From JAMOAD01 sp023621955 (lineage in GTDB: Bacteria; Acidobacteriota; Aminicenantia; JAMOAD01), in assembly GCA_035403085.1 (NCBI GenBank), contig DAONEM010000065.1, positions 1 through 5,577 of the forward strand: DNA of 5,577 bases. The letters run 5' to 3'. Position numbers and translations under genes: made by a program. Below are positions 1 to 5,187 of the stretch, piece after piece (the first letter of the stretch is position 1; every line of letters begins with the position of its first letter). The notes below the pieces were generated by a model, which was not told the origin of the DNA, did not search any database, and was given only the letters and a program-made list of their open reading frames with translations.

Positions 1-62
1 ACGACGAAGAGGTCATCCTTGGCTTCAAAGAGGATCAGATCCGGGCGAGGCTCGGAAGATGA
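1..62 (+). CDS. Glutaredoxin/NrdH-like protein, C-terminal end only (partial)
   Basis: Reading codons from position 3 gives 19 residues ending in a TGA at 60-62. They include VILGFKED and end in RLGR. A 'v.GFd...i...LG' ending is typical of small glutaredoxin/NrdH-like thioredoxin-fold proteins, in which the Gly-Phe follows the last strand and the final helix ends in Leu-Gly. The stop overlaps the ATG of the next gene as ATGA, so the two are almost certainly translationally coupled. The neighbour is a ferredoxin-dependent disulfide reductase, and a small dithiol protein is its natural substrate. The active-site CxxC lies upstream of the window and cannot be checked. The reading frame is secure; the family call rests on a short tail and on context. 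Confidence 0.6.
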   Translation, partial: DEEVILGFKEDQIRARLGR

Positions 63-577
63 AGTACCAACGGGTGGATGACGTTCCTCAGGAATCGGTG
101 GAGGCTCTCTACGAAAGACTATCGGGAGAGGCTGAGGAGAGCGGGTACTTCCTCAACCCCGACCGGGACTTCGCCCAGGAGCTGATCCGCAGTCTCCTCT
201 TCAACCAGGAGCGTTACGGCTATTGGGCTTGCCCTTGCCGACGGGCTTCAGGAAAACCCGATCAGGACAGGGACATCGTCTGTCCTTGCGACTACAGGGA
301 CCAAGATCTCGAGGAGTTCGGGGCATGCTACTGCGCCCTCTACGTCGACGAAGGAATCTCCCAGGGTCAGAGAGAGAGCGGCTCCATCCCCGAGAGAAGG
401 CCCCCAGAGAAGGAGCGCAACCCTCTCCAGGAAGGGAAGAAGGAACCGGGCCCCTCTCCGCTCCCCTACCCGGTCTGGCGTTGTAAGGTCTGCGGATACC
501 TTTGCGCAAGGAGCGAGCCGCCCTCCCTCTGCCCCATCTGCAAGGCTCGCAAGGACCGCTTTGAACGCTTTATGTAA
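59..577 (+). CDS. Ferredoxin:thioredoxin (disulfide) reductase catalytic subunit with C-terminal rubredoxin-like domain
   Basis: This 172-residue protein should pass electrons from ferredoxin to a disulfide on a thioredoxin or glutaredoxin through a special [4Fe-4S] active site in the cytoplasm. Residues 1-101 form the FTR-beta domain, with Cys pairs at 58/60 (CPC), 75/77 (CPC) and 90/92 (CYC). By analogy with plant-type FTR, Cys58, 75, 77 and 90 would hold the cluster and Cys60 and Cys92 would be the redox-active pair. A charged, Pro-rich linker (about 103-137) leads to a rubredoxin-like knuckle pair, WRCKVCGY (Cys142/Cys145) and CPICKA (Cys158/Cys161), followed by the usual acidic/aromatic end. 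This resembles the ferredoxin:disulfide reductase class described from Methanosarcina acetivorans, in which a rubredoxin iron feeds the cluster. No FTR variable (alpha) subunit lies nearby. The start ATG overlaps the upstream stop (ATGA). Tyr91 sits where plant-type enzymes have His. Confidence 0.9.
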   Translation: MKYQRVDDVPQESVEALYERLSGEAEESGYFLNPDRDFAQELIRSLLFNQERYGYWACPCRRASGKPDQDRDIVCPCDYRDQDLEEFGACYCALYVDEGISQGQRESGSIPERRPPEKERNPLQEGKKEPGPSPLPYPVWRCKVCGYLCARSEPPSLCPICKARKDRFERFM

Positions 578-654
578 GGGAGTTTCCCCTCTCATGAAAG
601 GACCTTTCGAAACGATCCCCTCTCGGGAAGAGACCCCTCTCTAATCCACCCCCT
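578..654 (+). promoter_or_regulatory. Short intergenic region with CCCCTCTC repeats and overlapping palindromes
   Basis: The 77 bases between the reductase and the membrane protein hold three exact copies of CCCCTCTC (586-593, 617-624, 634-641). They also hold a near-perfect palindrome, GAAAGGACCTTTC (596-608), which overlaps a second, TTTCGAAA (605-612). No clear -35/-10 pair or U-tract terminator is seen. The next gene has no Shine-Dalgarno sequence. The region may hold a regulatory site, or its repeats may only reflect the pyrimidine-rich composition of this strand. Confidence 0.25.
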
Positions 655-1989
655 ATGGAAACCACTCTCACCTACCGCCGAATCGCCCACTTCTGGTCTC
701 CCCTCGCGGCAACATGGCTCATGATGGCCGCGGAAGGGCCCCTTCTCTCATCAATCATCGCCAGAATGGCGGATCCCACCTTCAACCTCGCCGCCTATGG
801 AGTCGCCCTTCCCTTCGCCATGGTGATCGAATCCCCGATCATCATGATGTTGACGGCCTCCAACGCCCTGGTCAGATCGAGAGATTCCTACTGCAAGCTA
901 CGGCGCTTCCTCTTCGCCCTCAACACCCTGCTCACCCTCTCGGTCCTGGTTCTGGTCATCCCCCAGGTCTTCGAGCTGATCGCCGGTAGGCTCATGGGGC
1001 TTCCCCGGGAGGTCGTCTACCTCAGCCATAAGTCGGTTCTCATCCTGCTTCCTTGGCCTGCGGCCATAGGCTACAGGCGCTTCTTCCAAGGAATCCTCGT
1101 CAGCCACAACATGACCAGAAGGGTCGCCTACGGGACCCTATTGCGGGTCTCCTCTATGGCGGCATGCGGAATCGGCCTCGCCCTATCGGGGTGGAAGATT
1201 CCCGGAGCCTGGGTCGGGGCCATCTCCCTCTCGGTGGGGGTCACCAGTGAGGCGATCGCCAGCCGGTTCATGGCTTCGTCGCTGGTTCGAAGGATCAAGG
1301 CCACCCCCCGGCAGGAGGGGGAACCTCCCATGACACTCTCCTCCCTGCTCGACTTCTACCTTCCCCTGGCCATGACCTCCCTGTTGGGAATCGCCACCAG
1401 TCCCATCACAACCTTCTTCCTAGGGCACAGCCGAAGGGCGGTGGAGTCTCTGGCGGTCGCCCCTGTCCTCATCTCCCTGCTCTTCATCTTCCGTAGCGGC
1501 GGTATGGCCTACCAAGAGGTAGGCGTCGCCCTCCTGGGAGAGGGGAACAAAAACTACCATCGTCTCAAAACCTTCGCCATCTTCCTCGGAGGCTTCTCTC
1601 TCCTGGGGCTGACGCTTCTGACGGCCACCCCCCTCTCCTCCCTCTGGTTCCGGAAGATCGTCGGCCTCTCCCCGAGCCTGGCCGCCTTCGCCCTGACACC
1701 GGCCCGGATCATGACCCCCCTGGCGGCGCTGGAGGTTCTCATCTCCCTCCAACGCTCCCTCCTGATCAACCGGAGAAAGACTCGAGCCATCACGGTTGCC
1801 ACCGCCATCGAAGTCACTACACTGGCCCTGATCATGGCCGTGCTCATCGGCTTTTCCCCTGTCCCCGGAGCGATCGTCTCCGCCATCGCCCTCCTCTCCG
1901 GTCGCGTTCTGGCCAACCTCTTCCTCTTCTTCCGAACCCGTGGCTCTCTCCCCGGGCAGAACAAACCCGACTCTCTTCCGTACCCATAA
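655..1989 (+). CDS. ANKH-like (progressive ankylosis type) MOP/MATE-superfamily membrane transporter
   Basis: This is a very hydrophobic protein of 444 residues with about 12 predicted membrane helices in two halves. The cytoplasmic break lies near residues 208-228 (VRRIKATPRQEGEPP), as in MATE and related MOP-superfamily exporters. Motifs such as LAAYGVALPF (46-54 region), TASNALV (67-73), LPLAMTS opening the second half (236-242) and PARIMTPLAALEVL (349-362) line up, from memory, better with the eukaryotic/bacterial ANKH group than with NorM-type drug/Na+ antiporters. ANKH moves organic anions such as pyrophosphate, ATP or citrate out of animal cells; the bacterial substrate is unknown. The ATG at 655 is the only possible start, because an in-frame TGA lies at 595-597 and no GTG or TTG occurs between them. 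It has no visible Shine-Dalgarno. The product could also be annotated simply as a MATE or polysaccharide-flippase-like protein. It shares the strand of the redox genes, but a functional link is not shown. Confidence 0.65.
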   Translation: METTLTYRRIAHFWSPLAATWLMMAAEGPLLSSIIARMADPTFNLAAYGVALPFAMVIESPIIMMLTASNALVRSRDSYCKLRRFLFALNTLLTLSVLVLVIPQVFELIAGRLMGLPREVVYLSHKSVLILLPWPAAIGYRRFFQGILVSHNMTRRVAYGTLLRVSSMAACGIGLALSGWKIPGAWVGAISLSVGVTSEAIASRFMASSLVRRIKATPRQEGEPPMTLSSLLDFYLPLAMTSLLGIATSPITTFFLGHSRRAVESLAVAPVLISLLFIFRSGGMAYQEVGVALLGEGNKNYHRLKTFAIFLGGFSLLGLTLLTATPLSSLWFRKIVGLSPSLAAFALTPARIMTPLAALEVLISLQRSLLINRRKTRAITVATAIEVTTLALIMAVLIGFSPVPGAIVSAIALLSGRVLANLFLFFRTRGSLPGQNKPDSLPYP

Positions 1990-1994
1990 AGGGT

Positions 1995-2023
1995 TTGTCC
2001 CCCGAGAGAAGAGGTGGTACTAT
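1995..2023 (+). promoter_or_regulatory. Sigma70-like promoter candidate for the thioredoxin-TPR gene
   Basis: TTGTCC (1995-2000) and TACTAT (2018-2023) are separated by exactly 17 bases; each matches four of six consensus positions. Transcription would start near 2030, giving a leader of about 26 bases that carries the strong ribosome binding site. This fits the 66-base gap after the transporter gene and suggests that the thioredoxin-permease pair is its own transcription unit. Confidence 0.45.
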
Positions 2024-2043
2024 CTCTTTTCCCTTTATCCCTT

Positions 2044-2050
2044 AAGGAGG
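2044..2050 (+). promoter_or_regulatory. Strong Shine-Dalgarno that fixes the thioredoxin start
   Basis: AAGGAGG ends five bases before the ATG at 2056. It decides the start against an in-frame GTG at 2014, which would add 14 residues ahead of a good signal peptide and would lie inside the likely promoter. Confidence 0.85.
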
Positions 2051-2055
2051 AAAAA

Positions 2056-2889
2056 ATGAAGAAATCGATTTCCGCTCTCATCCTTATGCTGTTCCTTCCC
2101 GCCTTGGCCTTCGCCCAACTCCAATGGGCAGAGCCTTGGGAAAAGGCCCTTGACGAGGCCAACAAGGCCAAAAAGCCTGTCTTCTTCGACTTTTACACCG
2201 ACTGGTGCCCCCATTGCCAGGAGCTCTTCAAGACGACCCTTCAAGACCCGAAGATGATCGAATACTTCAACAAGGAAGGGTATGTCACCATCAAGGTCAA
2301 CCCCGAGAAGGACAAGAAGGCCGAAACCACCTTCAAGGTCTACGCCTACCCGACCCTCGTGATCTTCCGCAACGGCGTCGAGGTTGACAGAATCCTCGGA
2401 GGCAAGCCTACCGCCGAGATGATCGCCGCTCTGGAAGACATCAAGAAAGACAAGGGAACCCTGAACGACTTCCTTCGCCAGTACAAGAAGGACCCCAAGA
2501 ACGCCAAGCTCACCTTCGACATTCTCGACAAGTACATCGCCAAGGGGGAGTTCTCCTCCGCGGCCCTCTACGCCGACAAGATTCTCACCCTGGACAAGAA
2601 GAACGAGAAGGGCTTCGCCTCCCAGGCCCTGATGCAGAAAGGGTACATCTACTACAAGGCCAAGGATCTGAACAAGGCTGTGGAGGCCCTCACATCCATC
2701 GCCGCCAAGTACCCCCAGGCCAAGGAGGCCGAGGATGGGTACCTGGCCGCCGCCTCTTACTCGAAGAGGCTGAAGGACACTCCCAAGGCCATCTCCGTCC
2801 TGAAGAGCTTCCTGACCAAATTCCCCAACAGTGACAAGAAGTTGAAGGTCGAGGCCGAACTCAAGCGTCTTCAAGAACCTCCGAAGTGA
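2056..2889 (+). CDS. Exported thioredoxin-like protein with TPR-like C-terminal tail
   Basis: The 277-residue product begins with a classic signal peptide: KK, then a hydrophobic stretch, then AFA before Gln21, with cleavage expected after residue 20. Residues about 24-130 form a thioredoxin fold of the Thioredoxin_7/DUF255-like kind. It has FFDFYTDWCPHC with the redox Cys51 and Cys54, then the cis-Pro loop YAYPT (Pro99) and a following strand and Gly-Gly turn. Residues about 135-275 are Lys- and Ala-rich amphipathic helices with repeated A..Y..K and A...L..I..KYP/KFP patterns, typical of TPR or outer-membrane-assembly-type helical hairpins. It would act on disulfides in envelope proteins, with the helical tail binding a partner. 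The CPHC dipeptide is the one found in DsbA and can favour a more oxidising potential, but the domain lacks DsbA's helical insert. Codon use is strongly biased (AAG, CTC, GCC, ATC), hinting at high expression. A permease follows after 18 bases. Confidence 0.88.
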   Translation: MKKSISALILMLFLPALAFAQLQWAEPWEKALDEANKAKKPVFFDFYTDWCPHCQELFKTTLQDPKMIEYFNKEGYVTIKVNPEKDKKAETTFKVYAYPTLVIFRNGVEVDRILGGKPTAEMIAALEDIKKDKGTLNDFLRQYKKDPKNAKLTFDILDKYIAKGEFSSAALYADKILTLDKKNEKGFASQALMQKGYIYYKAKDLNKAVEALTSIAAKYPQAKEAEDGYLAAASYSKRLKDTPKAISVLKSFLTKFPNSDKKLKVEAELKRLQEPPK

Positions 2890-2907
2890 TCTCTCCGCGA
2901 AGAGAAA

Positions 2908-4365
2908 ATGCCAACGCCTCCACGGTCAAGTTTCTTCGCACGTAAGAACGTTGAAACCCTCGTCCAGGAGGCGGAAGGGGAGTCCCAGGGTCTGAAGAGG
3001 ACCCTGGGACTCCTGGACCTCACATCCCTGGGCATCGGCGCCACCGTAGGGGCGGGAATCTTCGTCCTTACCGGTCAGGTCGCCGCCTTACGAACCGGCC
3101 CGGCCATCGTCTTGGCCCTGGTTCTGGCCGCCGTGACGAGCGGCCTGGCGGCCCTCTGTTTTGCAGAATTGGCGGCCCTTCTCCCGATCTCCGGAAGCGC
3201 CTATACCTACGCCTACGCCACCCTCGGCGAGTTTCCCGCCTGGACCATCGCCTGGCTCATGATTCTGGAGTACGGGCTCTCCGCTTCCACCGTCGCCTCC
3301 GGTTGGTCGGGGTACGTCTCCAACCTTCTCAAGGACATGGGGATAACCCTTCCCCGCTCCCTCTCCACGGCCCCTTGGGCCTACGACTCTCTTCAGGGTC
3401 GGCTGACACCCACCGGGGCGCTGGTCGACCTTCCGGCTTTCCTGATCGTCCTCTTCCTCACCCTGGTCTTGGCCTTGGGGATCAGGGAATCCGCCACCTT
3501 GAACACGCTGATGGTCTTTCTCAAGATCGGCGTGATCGTCCTCTTCGTGGCCATCGGAATCTCCCATATCGACACTCTCCACTGGAGCCCCTTCCTCCCC
3601 CCCAACACGGGAACCCCGGGGAACTTCGGGCTCAGCGGTCTTTTGAGCGGATCGGCGGTGATCTTCTTCGCCTACATCGGGTTTGACGCTGTTTCCACGG
3701 CCGCCCAAGAGTCCCGCCGCCCTCAGAGGGATCTCCCCCTGGGGATTCTCCTCAGCCTCCTGATCAGCACCCTTCTCTACGCCCTCTTCGCCCTGGTTTT
3801 AACCGGAATCGTCCCCTACGGGGAGCTCAACGTCGCCGCCCCCGTCGGCATCGCCATCGACAGGATGGGGCTACCCTGGCTCTCCTGGATCATCAAGCTG
3901 GGGATCATCGCCGCTCTCTCGTCGGTGATCCTTGTCACCATGCTCGGGCAGATTCGGATCTTCTTCTCCATGGGGAAGGACGGCCTCCTTCCTCCCCTCT
4001 TCTCCCGAGTCCACAGCCGCCGCAGGACACCCCTGGCCAACACGGTTTTGACGGGTCTCTTCGTTGCCTGTTCCGGGGCCCTTCTCCCGCTGGGGATTCT
4101 GGGGGAGCTGGCCTCCATAGGAACGCTTTTTGTCTTCGTCCTCGTCTGCGCAGGGGTGATGATCCTCCGCAAGACCGAACCCAACGCGACCCGTTCCTTC
4201 CGGACACCCTGGGTTCCCACGGTCCCGATTCTCGGCATCCTGGGGGCCCTCTACCTGATCTTCAGCCTTCCCCGGGGGACCTGGTGGCGCCTCTTGATCT
4301 GGATCTTGATCGGAACGGGGCTCTACCTCTTCAGGCCCCTCTTGTCCCGGTCGAAAACGCGCTGA
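2908..4365 (+). CDS. APC-superfamily amino acid permease, cationic amino acid transporter (CAT) type
   Basis: The 485-residue inner-membrane protein has about 12 helices. The unwound TM1 substrate-binding motif GIGATVGAGIF is at 42-52. FAELAALLPISGSAYTYAYATLGE-type sequence runs through TM3 (85-108), AYIGFDAVSTAAQE in TM6 is at 255-268, and GQIRIFFSMGKDGLLPP follows TM8 (347-363). These are hallmarks of the CAT/YfnA/ApcT group, which take up neutral or basic amino acids, usually with protons. A 35-residue hydrophilic N-terminus precedes TM1. The length fits the bacterial family, which lacks the two extra C-terminal helices of animal CATs. The ATG at 2908 lies 18 bases after the thioredoxin stop with only a weak GAAGAG upstream, so it is probably read from the same transcript. 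A strong hairpin follows. Substrate specificity cannot be read here. Confidence 0.93.
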   Translation: MPTPPRSSFFARKNVETLVQEAEGESQGLKRTLGLLDLTSLGIGATVGAGIFVLTGQVAALRTGPAIVLALVLAAVTSGLAALCFAELAALLPISGSAYTYAYATLGEFPAWTIAWLMILEYGLSASTVASGWSGYVSNLLKDMGITLPRSLSTAPWAYDSLQGRLTPTGALVDLPAFLIVLFLTLVLALGIRESATLNTLMVFLKIGVIVLFVAIGISHIDTLHWSPFLPPNTGTPGNFGLSGLLSGSAVIFFAYIGFDAVSTAAQESRRPQRDLPLGILLSLLISTLLYALFALVLTGIVPYGELNVAAPVGIAIDRMGLPWLSWIIKLGIIAALSSVILVTMLGQIRIFFSMGKDGLLPPLFSRVHSRRRTPLANTVLTGLFVACSGALLPLGILGELASIGTLFVFVLVCAGVMILRKTEPNATRSFRTPWVPTVPILGILGALYLIFSLPRGTWWRLLIWILIGTGLYLFRPLLSRSKTR

Positions 4366-4380
4366 GGCTCCCGACTCTCC

Positions 4381-4414
4381 TTGGAAGAGGAGGGGTCACC
4401 CCCTCCTCTTCCAA
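4381..4414. terminator. Perfect 15-bp hairpin between convergent genes, probable bidirectional terminator
   Basis: TTGGAAGAGGAGGGG (4381-4395) pairs without mismatch with 4400-4414 across a four-base TCAC loop. The hairpin begins 15 bases after the permease stop and ends four bases beyond the stop codon of the minus-strand gene. On the plus strand it is followed by a broken T-rich run (TCTTATT, 4417-4423); on the minus strand no T-run follows. Termination is therefore best supported for the plus-strand permease and plausible for the opposite gene. Confidence 0.8.
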
Positions 4415-4418
4415 AGTC

Positions 4419-5141
4419 TTATTCAAAAACAGCCTCCAAAGCCTGGTAAGCGGTGTGAACCCTCTCCAGAGCCGCCGCGGGCTTGTCGAACTTCTCGTTC
4501 TCCACAGCCGACACGGCCTCGAGCTCAGCAACGGCGGAGCGAAGGAGCCTGGCCTTCTCTCTGAAGAGGACCTCCTTCCCTTCCATCCACTTGGGAAGAG
4601 CGGCCTTCAGGATCGACTCACTCTCGGCGGCGAGAGTCGCGACCTTCCCCTTAAGGGCCTTTCCGTCCTTGCCGGGGACATCGGTGTGGTAGGCGACGTA
4701 GAGAGTCCTGTGGAAGGCGTCCATCTCCTTGAGAACGGGAACCATGACCCGAACCATTCCCTCGTAGCCGCGATGGAGCTCCTCGGCAGCCTTTAAGAGC
4801 CTCTGATCATCCGCGCCGGCCGCGGCGGCCATATACTCTTGGTAACTCTTCTGGAAGAACTCCTTGGCCTGGTTCCACTTGTCCGCCTTCTCCCGGAGGA
4901 TTCCCGGAAGGGCGACGGAGAGAATCGGTTCGGCCAATCTTTTGACATCTCCGCCGGCGGTTCGAAGGGCGGCGAAATCCTTGGCCGGATAGGCCTTGTG
5001 CCAGATCGGAACAATCACTTCATGGAAGGCCGCCACTTCGGGAATAATGGAGACCGTGTTCTTGTCCGCGTGCTCCTGGGGGAAGAGAAGAGAGGAGAGA
5101 AGAAGGGTGAAGAGAAGTGCCAGTGTGACTCTTGGTTTCAT
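4419..5141 (-). CDS. Exported all-helical protein with two tandem His-bearing modules, function unknown
   Basis: I do not recognise a named family. The 240-residue product starts with MKPR and a hydrophobic stretch (5-20), a Sec signal peptide or anchor, and then appears entirely helical. It contains no cysteine, so it is neither a lipoprotein nor a c-type cytochrome. Residues 38-128 and 142-235 are two copies of one module. Each opens with AFH, has a second His eight residues later (His40/His48 and His144/His152), shares P.KD..AL and IL..ALP at a constant offset of 104 residues, and carries another His near its end (His123 and His229). Over the first 42 positions I count 15 identities. The paired His could bind a metal or another ligand in the periplasm; this is inference. 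The start is supported by AAGGAGG (minus strand, 5156-5150), eight bases before the ATG. A dehydrogenase gene lies 46 bases upstream on the same strand. Confidence 0.8.
   Translation of the reverse strand: MKPRVTLALLFTLLLSSLLFPQEHADKNTVSIIPEVAAFHEVIVPIWHKAYPAKDFAALRTAGGDVKRLAEPILSVALPGILREKADKWNQAKEFFQKSYQEYMAAAAGADDQRLLKAAEELHRGYEGMVRVMVPVLKEMDAFHRTLYVAYHTDVPGKDGKALKGKVATLAAESESILKAALPKWMEGKEVLFREKARLLRSAVAELEAVSAVENEKFDKPAAALERVHTAYQALEAVFE
4437..5030 (-). repeat. Internal protein duplication: module 1 at 4758-5030, module 2 at 4437-4718
   Basis: The two halves of the mature helical protein align without gaps over their first 42 residues (38-79 against 142-183). A, F, H, H, P, K, D, A, L, E, I, L, A, L and P are kept in order. 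The third His is offset by 106 residues (123 against 229), implying a two-residue indel in between. The repeat is visible in protein only; the DNA of the two halves has diverged. Confidence 0.75.
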
Positions 5142-5149
5142 AGGAAAAG

Positions 5150-5156
5150 CCTCCTT
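5150..5156 (-). promoter_or_regulatory. Strong Shine-Dalgarno for the helical-repeat protein
   Basis: Read on the minus strand this is AAGGAGG, eight bases before the ATG at 5141-5139. It fixes that start. No convincing -35/-10 pair is seen in the 46-base gap to the dehydrogenase, so co-transcription with it is possible. Confidence 0.8.
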
Positions 5157-5187
5157 AGGAATAGTCTCAATACCCTTTAGACCCTGC

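Noticed and set aside
578..654. Rho-independent terminator after the disulfide reductase
   Set aside because: Only short stems (for example GGGA/TCCC and GAAAGG/CCTTTC) are present and none is followed by a T-run.
2040..2047. CCTTAAGG palindrome overlapping the thioredoxin ribosome binding site, with a similar TCCTAAGGA near 5152-5160
   Set aside because: Both are short and built mainly from the Shine-Dalgarno sequence itself; with only two examples they are best taken as chance.
2014..2055. Longer N-terminus for the thioredoxin protein from a GTG at 2014
   Set aside because: It would place 14 residues ahead of a standard signal peptide and overlap the likely -10 element. The AAGGAGG five bases before 2056 marks the true start.
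2035..2874. Long minus-strand open frame of 279 codons opposite the thioredoxin gene
   Set aside because: The translation is a low-complexity Val/Leu/Gly/Asp-rich sequence produced by the mirror image of AAG-, GCC- and CTC-biased codons. It has no recognisable domain and lies fully opposite a convincing gene.
4284..4796. Plus-strand open frame of 170 codons spanning the terminator
   Set aside because: It runs through the permease end, the 15-bp hairpin and the antisense of the helical-repeat gene, with no ribosome binding site or domain.
4419..5141. Cytochrome c' or another heme protein for the helical-repeat gene
   Set aside because: The size and helical modules invite the idea, but the protein has no cysteine and so no CxxCH heme site.
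5166..5184. AGGGT direct repeat upstream of the helical-repeat gene (minus strand)
   Set aside because: Two five-base copies ten bases apart are too little to support an operator.
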